DNA from: Intoshia linei
Taxonomy: Eukaryota > Orthonectida > Rhopaluridae
Reading direction: 5' to 3'
NCBI GenBank assembly: GCA_001642005.1
Contig: LWCA01000048.1
Coordinates: 1 to 64,000 of the forward strand
Length of the DNA stretch: 64,000 bases
Below, piece by piece: positions 25,943 to 38,326 of this stretch. The number at the start of each line of letters is the position of its first letter. The stretch's first letter is position 1. Below the pieces are notes generated by a model. It made no database searches, was not told the origin of the DNA, and saw only the letters and a list, made by a program, of their open reading frames with translations. Position numbers and translations under genes: made by a program.

Positions 25943-26689
25943 CATTTTTGTGTATATTATTTTCCTCGTCGACCCAAGAAAATATAAATTAGTGTTGTAC
26001 GTTTAATGTATAATACATCATTTCACATTTATTTATATCTATTCAATTTTTTAACTAATGAAGGTTTTGGCTGTTCCTTTGTTGATGCTTGTTTCTAAAT
26101 GTCTACATTTTAACGAAGATTTACAATTCATATCCACGTATATCAGAAACTAATAACAGCAACTGGTAAATTTTACCCTACGCCATAGGTACAACTGGAA
26201 GCCAAACTTCCCAAAAAACTATTCCAAAATTGGTAGAGGTTTTTCCTAAAATTTTGAGAATTGAGTCAAATCATCAGTGGTATCACAGGTGCAATTAAAT
26301 ATTTTTGAAAAAAATATTCTCATAAATTTATATAAGCAGTCTGTACCAGATCAGCCGACAAATGAGAACGATTACATTATTTAAATATTAGAAAAACGAT
26401 ACTAATAAATATCAATAATTCATTAAAATAAAGTGTTTAAAACTTTTAAAATCTATTTCATTGAATAATCTATAAATTCAGCAGATATAATTTTTTTTGA
26501 GTAGTCAAACCAGAAATGCACTTAGCATTATGACAATTGAAATCACTCTTTAAAATTTCTAATTTTTCACTTTTTAAATTCAATTAAGGTATATTTCTAC
26601 TCCAAGTAATTTTCAAACCTATAAAAAAGAGATTCTTTGGTACATTTAAAACATTTGTAAACTATATCATAATGGAGCTCAATTTTAGG
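25943..26689. other. intergenic between convergent Delta-like and TIM50 genes
   Basis: AT-rich sequence without a recognisable gene of its own. On the minus strand, 26569-26470 reads EKLEILKSDFN...KKLYLLNL and stops. This may be a last exon of TIM50, but its phase does not fit the donor I would use, so I leave it out of the model. Confidence 0.4.
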
Positions 26690-29600
26690 TCATCTCCAAA
26701 GGGTTAAATAAACGTGAATACCAAATGTATAAATTACATTAATAGATTTTTGTTTTTCTGTAAATGCTTTTAAGGGGTCATCATACCGGCTATAGTGATT
26801 TAAAACATCTCTAACATCTTCTACGCCACTTGTTGCAACAGCTAAATTGAATTTTAATACGTACAATAAATAAAAAAAAGTTGAAATGTTGACCCAAATA
26901 AAAAAATTCATATATAAATTTTTCAAATCTTTATAAAAGTAATATTATAAAGTTAAAAAATCAGTACATAAAGCTAAAATTAAACTAAATTATTGAAACT
27001 TAAAGTACACGACTGGTTTACGCGTACCTGTTGCAAAGCTCAAATTCAAACTAATCCGAAAATATATTGTAGATTTAAAAACCTTTCAAAAAATTTGAAA
27101 GATGATACAATTTATCGTCATTCTTTCCTTTCCAAGAAGGTAAACACAGCGCATTTTGAGGTTGCAATTGAACAGCATATGGATCACAATCAACTATAAT
27201 AGTTTTGCTTAGATCTCGATTTAAACAAGACAGATCCTAAAAGTCATTAGATTAATAAAATGTAAAATTACTTTAACATGAGTTCCATTTATGTAGTTTG
27301 TAGAATCCCTAAATAATCTATATGACAGTACACCTTTTGGATCGATTCCATCAACAATAGAATATAAATTCTAGGTACAAATGTATTAATAAACATTTAA
27401 TTATTTTTTTAATGATATACAAATACAACATCTGAAAACAGGTGATATATCAAATTTATTAAACTCAGATTTTATACATATAATTAGGCATTCATTAACC
27501 CAGAGTTCTCCAATATGGATGGAGTGAGATATTTTGATGATTCACACAGGTAAATTCAAAAGTAAAAAAATAAAATTTATAAATTGAAAGTAAATATAAA
27601 TAGGGTTAAAAGAGAGTTTCTCAACCGCGGTCAGATAAGAATATGTATAAAATTTTAAAAAATCAATTTGTATCAAACAAATACGAAAATCAAGTACATT
27701 AATGGTTTTCTAAATTTTTGAGTTTTTACTTGGATTTATACGTTAATGGCAACCCAACATTGTATTTTAATTAAATTAGGGTCACGACGAAAAAAGTAAT
27801 AGTTATATAAATGACAACAATAAAATGTAAATGTATTAGAAATGAAACATTACAGCACCATCCTCATGAGTAAACAAAACAACTTCATACAATGGTGGAC
27901 CAACATTACTAAGAAGGTAATCGAGACCAGGTCTTGTTTTGAATCGCCATCCTGTATTTATCTAAAAGAAATAAAATGCAATACGACAGACATAAAGCAT
28001 ATTCACTATTTATACAAGTTTCCTAACACCGATTTTAGAGTTAGTGAACCAAATGTAAATAAAAACTAAAAAAGAGTGTTTACGCGAATACCGTCAAAAA
28101 TGTAAGACCATATATTGGCTCTGAACAAACAACAACTGCCTCACGTATCAATTATACATCGATTAAAACAAAATTGGCGGTAAACAATTACATCACATTT
28201 AATTTAGTAACTTATTACAAAATCGGTCAGTTTTACACATGAAAGGTTATAAAAATATAAATATCAAGACTTGTAAGTTTTAGATAAATTAATTTGCAGG
28301 AATTAGTGCATTAATTCTTGGTTACATTCAAACGCTACAATTATAAAAAGTAAATATAAATTAAATATAAAAGGAACGATGACAACGTACACCAGACATT
28401 TAATTACTAACCGTAATCTCAGTGGGCTTTGAATTAAAACGATATGTGCTGCAACAAACGTTTTGATACAATTATACATAAAGCGTTGCGTATCTATTAT
28501 GCAACAATACCGCCGCGTTAGTAATACTATTTTGCGTTCCTAGTGTCTGACATTAGTTGCACTAATTTACGTACTACAATCTATGGGAATACAATTGACG
28601 GCAACACTTTTACGACAAAAACTATATTTGTACAGCAGACTGTCTGATATTTAATATGAGATAGCGCGTAGATATGTACCAATCGTAATTTCAGTTAAAT
28701 TGCTTTGTTATTTTACAATATTTTCAACTCCAGTCAAATGGTTCAATTTCAGAACGCGAGATATATCATTTCTTTTATGAATTTACAATTTTAAGTTTCT
28801 AACGTATCTGATCATTTCTTTTATCACCTTTGCCACGTATACAGTATTATAAAAGTCACGTTAGAACATCTTTCAAAATATGTAATATCAATATTTATTT
28901 TCTCACGCTAAATTACGTTTTTAGACCATCATGCCACCAAAATCACAATTTCGATTTAGTGCCCACGACGATATTCTTCTCTTGCGGGAAGTGCTGAACC
29001 AAAACCCATATCCGTCACCAGGGAGTAACAAAACCAGTGCACAAGAAACAAGAAATTTGCGTAATGTGTGGAATACTATTGCTAAATCTCTAGAAGAAAA
29101 GGGAATGTGCGTTTCTAGACGTCTTTGCCGCGAACACACTGCTTTGCTCATGCAGCAGTATACTAAAATAGATACTCGAAATTTACGCCGCAATGGAACT
29201 CTGGAAGATTATCTGGAAAAGGAGTTACTTATTGCCCAAGTAATTGAACTAAAAAATGGAAAGGTAAACCAACTCAAGCCAAATGGATACATTTCTATTC
29301 AAAATCAAATCAATGCGCTGAACAACAACGGTGATAATGGAGCGTTAGAGCCCAGGGATATAAAGTACAAGTTCAATCAAGCTAGATCTGCCTCGGCAAC
29401 TGGTATACAAGATTTCCACAAAGATTTTAGCAAAACTGGGACTCTGTCATTACCCGACTCCTCTTTCAACGTTGCGTGCGCTGACTCCAACCTTAAATCT
29501 AATTCAAATGACCTTATGGTGCAAATGAACAAAAATATCAATAACTTGTTAATTAATGACATGGTAGAAGGGGATCTCAAATTAAACGATGCAAATTCAT

Positions 29601-32248
29601 CGGACAGTGCATATTCAAGCAATGGAGACAAACACGGATTGAACAGTAAAGGTGATGTCAAGCCGGTTGGAATTGATTTAACTACAATGTGTCGAAATAA
29701 ACGAAAATCTTTGCCTACCTCCACAAACTATCTCAATAAAAACAAATTTCCCAAAATATTTTCTGAAAATTTTAATAAATCAGGTATTTTTTAAATTTTT
29801 ACATCCAGTAATATTAATACACTAGAATTTACCATCAAAAAAAATGTTTGCATACATTTTTGTCATCATTTTTAACAAAGTTGTCTAAATATACCCCATT
29901 TTATTTTTTTATTACATTTACGAAATGCTTGTATTGTGTTAAAATTGATAAAAGTGACCCATACCTTGAAAAATGGTGGTCTAAAATACTTTAGTTAAAA
30001 TTTAGGAAAATTATACCCAGTTTATAATGCATCCCTCGGTTAACGAAAAATGTACATGTAATAATTAATCTTAAGGGTAATATTTAACGAATTATATTGG
30101 GTTCTAAAAGTCACGCAACCCTATTCTAGTGAATTACTTGATTATTTCTAACTGACAAAATTTATTTTAGACGACCCAAATAAAACAGTTTTGATGTCGG
30201 GGATTTTGAATAAAAACAATCGCATCATGGACAATTTGAGACAATATAAACCTGCCAGTTTTAATGAAAACACATTAGGTTTAAGTAATAAAAAAGGACC
30301 ATTTTCATCACTTTATGACATGTATTACCCTAAAGATCTTACACCCAACTGTAATAAAAATTCAAACAATTTTCATACTCATGAAGGAAAAGATGACATA
30401 CCAGACAATTCAAATAGTTTCAACTACGAAGCAGCAGTTTCGTCAGATGTAAGATTGCAATTGGATATGGAACGAATTCACATTAAAAAATCTGCCCTAA
30501 AATTAGAACAAATGAAATTCGAAGAAACTAAACAGTACCACCGACAGACACTAGAATGTGTAGAAAATATACACAAATGTCTAGAAATATTAATAAATAA
30601 AATTTAATTGTGAATCAAATATTACCGACCATTCGGGGTGTACTAGGACGCCGACCATTTCAATGACCAATGTGTATGGTGGTTGGAAGTATGGAGGTTT
30701 GACAACATCAGGAATCAATTTCTTACTTGGCGGTTCGCGTATACTCTAGTCTTTTTAAACGATTGAGATTAATCCTATTACCTGAAAGTAATTTACGATA
30801 TTTTTCCAGAATCTTTTCAAGTAAGCTTCTTTATTAGATACTAAAAATTCAATACATTTCATTATTCGTTTTTTTACGTAAGGTAAATTCGTCGGTAATC
30901 TAATTTTATTTTTAAAATATTAACAGTAAATGAAATGCTACCTCTTCACCATTCTTGTCCATTAGTGGTGCACCTGAAAATAGTTTAATCAATTTAATTC
31001 TTCTGTACCTTCAAATTCTGTTGAATTCATACCCAATATAGTGATACAACACGATCCCAAGCAAAGTTCAAAGTCCATTCTTAGTTGGCGTTTTGTTAAA
31101 TTTATTTAAAATTCAATGATTCTTAATTATGAGAATTTTGGAAGTTTGTGTTTCGGGTATAATGTTAGTTTGGGTCGTGCTTCAGACCCTGTTACAGAAT
31201 TATGATCTATGATCCCTAGTTGTGATTTATGTGAAATTTTATAAATTGAGAAAGATGTAAAAAAATAAATTAATTTCCACTGAAAATTAATACAGTAGTA
31301 ATGAATAAGTAGTCTCCGATTTACCAATATTGCGAATCTTTTCTTAATTATTTCCAGGAAAAATATTCAATTAAATAGTTCCAAGATATGATTTTGTTCT
31401 ACCTCCCAATATAAAATAAATATTTATTTTATCTATCCTATTCGACGCTTATATTGATTAAGATTACAAAAAGAGTACATTTTCAATCAGAATTGACTCA
31501 AATATGTCGATAATCCATAATGAAAAATAGGCACTATAAATTTTTTTTGCAGACAAATTGTCATCCTATATAATCGTTAATCACTTCTCAACTGGTCTGG
31601 TTTGAGTTATGACATTGAAAATTGAATGATTTTTATATGGTCAATTTTGAAAACCAGGGCGCCGTTTTACAATACTTATCCAAGATAAAAAAAGGTACTC
31701 GCAGTACGTTAGGATCGGCTGTTTTCAATTATCTTAAATGAAAATACTTATTTAATATACATACTACTGGAAGTTTGCAATAATACTTTTAACTTAAAAT
31801 TTTCAAAATTAAGAAATTTAAATATGATACTTAATTTGTCCAGATTACACTTCAGGGCACTAAAAAAGTTAAACACTGATAAAATCTGAAATAAATTATT
31901 AATAGGTAATCGAAATTTGTAAATTTATGAAGCCCACGTTAGACTTGTCCGTTAAAGAAACATATCGACGGAAGGATATTTATTATGTACATGATGTTAG
32001 TAGCAATCATACAAATCATAATTTGGGTTTTAATGATATAATTTAGTTTTATTACCCCATTCAAATAAAAGATAACTAAACGTGCAGGATCCAGACAATA
32101 ACATCATAGTTAAAGCCAATTTCCAGGAATGTTTAGCTGAAAAGTACTTTTTAAATCCTTGTTCTGTATTGCTGTTGAATTTCGGCGTTGAAGAAAAATT
32201 TAATTTAGTGCTGCGGAATTTATTAAAAATTTTTTTCATATATACCAT
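26690..32248 (-). CDS. TIMM50: TIM50, receptor subunit of the mitochondrial TIM23 import complex
   Basis: Nine exons on the minus strand: 32248-32056, 30973-30942, 30899-30878, 30840-30782, 30745-30626, 27961-27854, 27370-27272, 27236-27083, 26841-26690, about 312 residues against about 353 in human. A basic presequence ([15 protein letters not shown]) precedes one membrane span (42-62). The intermembrane FCP1-like domain follows: [85 protein letters not shown] and [22 protein letters not shown]. As in animal TIM50, the phosphatase DxDx motif is lost (IEMVG). One exon is only 22 nt. The largest intron (27962-30625, 2.66 kb) contains a whole gene on the other strand. The last few residues are uncertain: either read-through to the TGA at 26690 or another exon. 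The start faces FDX2 across about 176 nt. Confidence 0.9.
28931..30607 (+). CDS. Myb/SANT-like DNA-binding protein, nested in TIM50
   Basis: Two exons (28931-29783, 30171-30607), phase 1, give 429 residues. Residues 6-105 form a Myb/SANT-like fold: [20 protein letters not shown], then W-(N)[22 protein letters not shown] and [21 protein letters not shown]. This 'DD-LL-EV...NPF...W..IA..L...R...E' pattern belongs to a myb-like family common in invertebrates and protists, some members of which derive from transposons. The middle is Ser/Asn-rich and probably disordered. The C-terminus (about 385-429) is a charged helix ([23 protein letters not shown]) likely to form a coiled coil, as in other such factors. 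The codons are more GC-balanced than the surroundings. ATG context is ACCATCATGCC. The gene lies wholly inside a TIM50 intron on the opposite strand, and its stop is 18 nt from a TIM50 exon. Confidence 0.82.
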
Positions 32249-32424
32249 TGTTTATTAAATGTAACGTGACATATATTCTTTAAATTGTTTGGTCGGAGTA
32301 GGATGGCAGACCTCAAAATCTGCCTAAAAATGACTGACTTCATTATAATTTGAGCGATAAATAAATTAAATCCAAAACAACCCGTTTATAATATACAGAA
32401 TGTTAATTTGACGTACAGTATTCA
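32249..32424. promoter_or_regulatory. putative bidirectional promoter of TIM50 and FDX2
   Basis: The start codons of TIM50 (32248, minus) and FDX2 (32425, plus) are separated by 176 nt with no other gene between. Both 5' UTRs and both promoters must fit here unless non-coding first exons lie elsewhere. I see no clear TATA box or shared element. Confidence 0.55.
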
Positions 32425-33725
32425 ATGCTACATCAAAATAATTGGACAGTGTGCTACAAAATATTTAAAAATGCCATTCTACCTATTCGAACAAGGTAAA
32501 TTTTAAAACGACCTATTGAACCGCATAGAATTAAGTTAGTATTTACGGACAAAAATAATAAAGAAGCTGTTGTATATGGCGAACCAGGAGATAATATGAT
32601 GAGATTAGCTCATAAAAACGGTTTAGATATTGAAGGTGAGGTTTATAATGCTTGACTTTACTATTTAATAGGCGCTTGTGCTGGATCTCTTGCTTGTACG
32701 ACATGTCATGTTTATATAGAAGAAAAATGTTATAAAAATATTCCTGAAGCATCTGAAAGGTATTGATATCGTAATTATCATAAACTAGTGTAGTAATTCC
32801 AATATTATTTTTTTAATTGGCTTTTTCATGGTACAACTAGCAGAATTTTAAATTTTAATGTTTTATTTTTTATAAAAACTTGTACCAAAAAAAATTGACA
32901 AAAATTCGATTTAATTACAGCAAGACAAAATAAAATTCAAAATTTTGAAAAATAATGAGATCAAGTTGGAAATCAGACCTTAATGCATACCTGTACAATA
33001 CACGTGTAAAAGTAATTGATGTTGAAATGCAATCTGGATGATATTTTTAATATAAACTACTGGTTGGGCTGTTTTGTACTTTGTACAAACGTCACTTTGT
33101 GAGATCAAATTTTTTTGATGAGATTGATGAGAATTTTTTTAAAATTCTAAGACTATTTTCATTTTTTTAAAAAGGTATAATTGGGTGTTTTGGTCCTGAA
33201 GATTAATTATTGAATTAAAATTTATGATTTTAAAATCTGTATCAGAGTGTATACTTTTTTAGATTCTAGAACTCTTTGATTTTCAAAACAAAGGATAATC
33301 GGGATTTTTGACCGGTAATATGTGAGTTTCTCAGATTGAAATTTATCTTTCATCCCGTAAAAAACTGTAATGTAAATGTGGAATTTTTAAAATTCTAAAA
33401 CTCTTAATTGTTGAAATAAACCATAACACAGACAGACAAAGTTTTATATAAATTAGGAAAATAATCCTTACAGTAATTAATTATAATTATTTATATAGTA
33501 TAAATTATATAAATTTAGGGAAGATGATTTATTGGATACAGCACCTTTTTTAAAAGCAAATTCACGATTGTGTAAGATTATTAATATTAAACAAATATTA
33601 AAATTAGTTTAGCCTGTGAAATTTACCTAGATAAACACATGGAAAAATATGATGAAATTAAAATAAAACTACCTTCGGCCACCAAAAATTTTTATGTCGA
33701 CGGAAAAAAACCTACTCCTCATTAA
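32425..33725 (+). CDS. FDX2: mitochondrial [2Fe-2S] ferredoxin 2
   Basis: Five exons (32425-32495, 32529-32635, 32672-32759, 33519-33571, 33613-33725) give 143 residues. The four cluster ligands are present: C62 and C68-x2-C71 in GACAGSLACTTCHVY, and C108 in SRLSCEI. The C-terminus KLPSATKNFYVDGKKPTPH is diagnostic of FDX2 (human NFYVDGHVPKPH) rather than adrenodoxin FDX1. FDX2 gives electrons to mitochondrial iron-sulfur cluster assembly. Only about 24 residues precede the mature fold, so the presequence is short. Introns 1, 2 and 4 are 33, 36 and 41 nt. Intron 3 (759 nt) holds an inverted Helitron-like copy (about 33050-33458). The gene ends 18 nt from the stop of PACRG-A on the other strand. 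Confidence 0.93.
33050..33458 (-). mobile_element. Helitron-like family, inverted copy in FDX2 intron 3
   Basis: Read on the minus strand it begins TCCTAATTTATATAA and carries the CTGTCTGTGTTATG and ACATTACAGTTTTTTAC motifs of the family. Near its 3' end the hairpin TTTGTACAAAGTACAAAACAGCC precedes a degraded CTAG. It is an internally deleted derivative of the 1.1-kb form at 60088-61187. Confidence 0.6.
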
Positions 33726-33743
33726 ACAACACAAAATTAAAAT

Positions 33744-36700
33744 TTAATTATATTTGTTTGATTCATAAGTTGGAACCATATATTTGATATTAATGAATGC
33801 ATCACTTCCGCCAGTTTTTTCCAAAATTTCAAGACATTCGTTAACCAAGTCGCCTAAATTCATTTTCTTTTGTTGGGCATAGTCGATATTATCACCAATG
33901 TTTTCTAAATGATAATTTTATTTTTGATATTTGTAATGTAGCTCCTTTTAAAATAAAAAATTCATAAGGCCGACTATTTTATTATTATAAATTATTTTTA
34001 ATAGCTGATATTGGAAAAAAATTTTTATAATTTTTTTTAAGTTTTAAAACATTATTTAAAAAAAGGGTAATCTGGTGTTTCGTCGAGAAAATTGACTTTT
34101 TTGAGGTTGCGATTTATGATTTATAGGTAATGATTTTAAAGACAATCCTAGAATTAATCCTCACTTATATCAAGTAACCAGCTTGGCTGTTTTGTACTTT
34201 GTACAAACAACATCTAGACTTTTCTAATTTTACCAAAAAAATAAAATCTTACATAAAAAATGGCACTATTCACGATTATCAATATTTTAAAGGAAGTGTT
34301 CCCAAACGTGAAACAATTTTTTATTTTTAAATTCTAGATTAAATTTAAATTAATCTAATTTTTTGTTTTAACGAAATAATTTTCCAAAAAAAATATAAAA
34401 CAGTAAATTATTTTGTTGAAAATAAATAAAATAAAATTAAATTAACATTGAACATTTTTATATATTTTAACTGGAGAAAGCTGTATTAAATGTGATATTT
34501 TTTTAAATTCTAAGACTTGGGTTTTTTTTATAAAGCAACGATAATGCACATATAGACAGTTACAAAAAAACACTTTTATATAATTTATGGTTTTGACCAT
34601 GCAGTTATAACTTTTTTGAAATTTCATCATTTTAAAATATGTATCGGAATGTAGATTTCAAAAATTATAGGTCTCGTTTAATTTTTAAAAATAGGATGGA
34701 TAATTTGTGGTTTTTACCCTAAAAGACTCAATTTCTGAAATCTATTTTGAGATAAAATCTAATCCTCGAAAAACTGTATTATATACATTTGTGTTTTTAA
34801 AAATACATATCTTACTTTCATAATTAAGATGTAATAAACCAAATTAAAAAACCTCTTTAAAATATTGTCAAAAAATTCTCCATAAACCCCTCTAAAATAT
34901 AATAAAAAAAATTTTCACGATCATACCTCAAATTACTTTTTTTTAAAAATTAAATATGATACATTTATATCCTGTTAACATACACAAAAATTTTAAATCT
35001 GACAAAGAGACGCCTTCACGGTCAAAAACGCAACTACATGTAGTATTAATTTTTTTATTTCGAAACAATTTTAAGAACATGTAGTGTAAAATAAAAAATT
35101 TGAAATAATTAACGGTTCTAAATTAAAAAAAGATTATTCTGATGGAGCTTATTCCAGTTGATATGTAGATGAAAAATTTCCACATATGCTAAATTAACTT
35201 ATATGATATGCTACGCGATTTTTGTTTGTGTGTGTGTTACGCTTTATTTAAATAACTATCTGTTTTAGAATTTTGTAAAATCAACATTTCAATTACAGTT
35301 TTTTCCGGGGGTATTCCCAAACTTAATTTCAACCTCCCAATTTCATATCTTACCGTCAAAAACTACAGTTGTTCCTCTTTTTGAAAATCAAACGAGTTGA
35401 AGAATTTAAAAAAATTATATCTTCAGGACCAAAATCCAAATTACCCTTCTTTTTTTAATAAAAATAGCCCTAGAATTTAAAAAAATTTACAGGTTGTACA
35501 GTTGTATTCTGTTAATACACACATAAAATTTCAATCTGAATAAGTGACAAATTCACAGTCAAAAAGGCATTTTAGTATTCATATATTTTTTTTCGAAATA
35601 TTTTATTAAAAAAAAAAATGTGAAATAATTAACGGTCCAAAAATTAAAAAAAAAGATTATTCTGATTACCTTATTCCACTTGATATATATACAAAAGTTA
35701 AACCCGAGAAATCTACGCATTCCCGATAAAAAATAATTTTTAATATATTATCAACTAATATTTTTCAAATATTTTGATTCAAATAAAAATTGAAAATATT
35801 GATCCTACAATTTGAAAAAAAATGTGCATTAAACGTCTACACATTTTCAATAAATAAATATGGGTGAAACTATATAATTTATTTCTTCGAAATTTTTTTA
35901 TATATTTTATTAATGACTAACAATACTTAATAGAAATATAAATAATACAATTTAATAATGTAAATATAGAATAACCATTTTTTGCTTTGAAAATATTAAA
36001 AATTGGTAATAACTGTCGATAATATGGGACTAAGGCTTCTCCAATCATGTCTGCAGAAAGAACAAGTCTTTGGATAACTTTAACTGTAGTACACATGATT
36101 TTATGATTCCTTGTATTTAGTGCATCTACAATTTTAAATGATAAATTATATCATTACAATTTTTTATTATTTTTTAATTATAAAAGCAATTATCGAAAAT
36201 TTGAAATTCTAAAAAATGGTTCCGCTTAATCTGAATGTGATGTAGTTTAATAGTTTTAAATACAAAGTAAAATGTACTTTTTAGTGGAATAATGAGTTGA
36301 GGTATTACAGGTAAAACTTTTTTACTTCCATGCTCCAACATGTCGTATATACCCTGTTTAGCGAAAAATTCATATGGATGATCTTTTTCTCGCAATCCAT
36401 CGAAAAATAATGGTAAATAATGATGATAATCTAGTTTTTCAATTTCTACCTTTATAATCTGTATTAAAAAATACTAATGTATTAATATTGTACCGCCCAA
36501 GCTATTTTGTTTCCTTTGGCGTCATGTTCCAATGATATAGGAAAATCACCTCGTTCATAAAATTTTCTAAAATTGCTTTTTGGAACAATCCTTTCACTGA
36601 AAGCAAATGCGCTAGGAGGCGTTCCAGTCTATAATAATACATATGGTAATACATTCATTTGTAGGTAATTTTTTAATTGACTCGAGGATTAAATTTTATT

Positions 36701-37092
36701 AAGCCTAAATATATAGATGCTATTTATGTCTGTTTTCAGCTGCGATCGTAAGAATTACCCATAAGGTACCTCACGGAATTGAAAAAATTTAAAATATAAT
36801 TCAGAGTCGACAATCAATACAATATAGGTTGAGTTTAATCATTACAGTAGTAATTAATGCCTGATTAAAAATTTAAAAATTGTAAAAAATAATGAATATC
36901 TGATATCTAACTGTATGTAATAAATAATAACTGTATCAGTAAACTAATACATTTAAAAATTTGATTATTTAAAAGAGTTAAAACCTGCAATTGAAGGCCT
37001 TGTTTGCGATTCAGATTTTTAAAGGCATTTCTACGATATATTCTTTCTGATTGAATGTTTTTTCTAGTGTTGTGATTCATAATATCATACAT
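33744..37092 (-). CDS. PACRG: PACRG paralogue A, with a +1 frameshift
   Basis: Exons 37092-36985, 36629-36494, 36458-36278, 36125-35976 and 33904-33744 match PACRG throughout: [103 protein letters not shown] is a microtubule inner-junction protein of motile cilia and sperm flagella, with an armadillo-like fold. Exon 2 is 136 nt where copy B has 135. The extra base is in a run of four T (sense strand, about 36598-36602), after [10 protein letters not shown] and before [10 protein letters not shown], and puts the frame into a stop. All other splice sites are intact, so this is a very young pseudogene, a sequencing slip or a corrected frameshift. The last intron (2.07 kb) is filled with Helitron-like repeats. 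Confidence 0.85.
35220..35770 (+). mobile_element. Helitron-like family, copy in PACRG-A intron
   Basis: GTGTGTGTGTTACGCTTTATTT is followed by the family blocks TTTCAACCTCCCAATTTC, ATTAACGGTCC and CGCATTCCCGATAAAAAATAA in the usual order. Fragments of a second copy lie just upstream (34160-35210), including the TTTGTACTTTGTACAAACAAC hairpin. Confidence 0.55.
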
Positions 37093-37348
37093 CTCAGATT
37101 AAATTATAACAGTTGTAAATTTGCAAAATGTTTTTAAAAATTTATATAATTATGCTATTAAAATACAATGCTAAACAAAAGTTTGACATATTTAGAAAAA
37201 TAAGAATTTATAAGACTGAAAATGAATTACAACTTTTAAGAATAAACAAAAGTAATATCCATTTATGTGAAATATCCAATTGCAAATTATTTATTGTTTT
37301 ATAAAGAAAAAATGAGAAAATATTACATTTATTTTCAATAAAATATCA

Positions 37349-38215
37349 TTAATTGTATTTTGTCGATTCGTAAGTTGGAACCATATATTTGATATTGATG
37401 AAAGCGTCATTTCCACCAGTTTGCTCCAAAGTGGCTAAACATTCATTCACCAAGTCACCAATATTCATATGTTTCCCTTGAGCGTAATCAATTTTGTCAC
37501 CAATATTAACTAAAATGACGTTTAAAGTATAAAAGTTTTATTACTGTTTTTAGATTTAAATGCATTGAACATTGGTAAAATTTGTCTATAATAAGGAACC
37601 AAAGCTTCACCAACTAACTCTGCAGACGTGGAAAGTGTTTGAATAATTTTTACTGTTATGCACATAATTTTTTGATTTCTTGTATTGAGGGCATCTATAA
37701 CAATGAAAAAGTAAAAAACGGAAAAATTACTCTTGATTGGAATGATAAGTTGAGGTATAACTGGTAAAATTTTTTTATTTCCATGTTCCAACATGTCGTA
37801 AATACCCTGACGTGCAAAGAAATCATAAGGGTGGTCCTTTTCACATAACCCATCGAAAAACAATGGCAAATAATGGTGATAATCTAATTTCTCAATCTCG
37901 ACCTAGATGGATAAATTTAGTCTAGATATATGGTACACTTACAGCCCAAGCTATTTTGTTCCCCTTGGCATCGTGTTCGAGAGCAATCGGAAAATCTCCA
38001 CGTTCATAAAATTTTCGAAAACTACTCTTGGCAACTGACCTCTCAATAAACGCATTTGCACTAGGCGGAACACCAGTCTACGAATTGTTATATGGGTGTA
38101 TAAAACTTAAAAATACATTTAAATTTCTCCCCCATCTTTTAAAAGCATTTTTTCTATTTTCTTCGTTTTGCAATTGTCTGTGACGTTTTTCTTCGTCAGC
38201 TACAACCAGGTCCAT
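37349..38215 (-). CDS. PACRG: PACRG paralogue B (intact)
   Basis: Exons 38215-38117, 38077-37943, 37902-37731, 37694-37545 and 37509-37349 sum to 238 residues with no interruption; all introns are 35-40 nt. It carries the full PACRG core: [114 protein letters not shown]. The N-terminus ([16 protein letters not shown]) is short and charged. Exon structure is identical to paralogue A except for a 9-nt difference at the start of exon 3, so the two arose by tandem duplication. It lies 111 nt downstream of RAD54, on the same strand. Confidence 0.93.
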
Positions 38216-38326
38216 TGTGATATAAATTTAAATATTTTGCAATGTATTGTATTGTTTATTAAATCTAAGAAACTAGCAAATAAATGTTAAAATTTACTAT
38301 TTTACATTGTTACATTACATTTTATA

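Noticed and set aside
26470-26569. Candidate last exon of TIM50 (EKLEILKSDFN...)
   Set aside because: Its acceptor phase does not match the visible donor at the end of the 26841 exon. It is kept only as a note.
27480-27545. Minus-strand segment reading SLHPYW inside the TIM50 intron, resembling HPEW
   Set aside because: It lies between two joined TIM50 exons and hits a stop. The real HPEW exon is at 30626-30745.
28921-29193. Minus-strand frame opposite the Myb/SANT exon
   Set aside because: It is the antisense of a clearly coding exon. The TIM50 intron passes through here.
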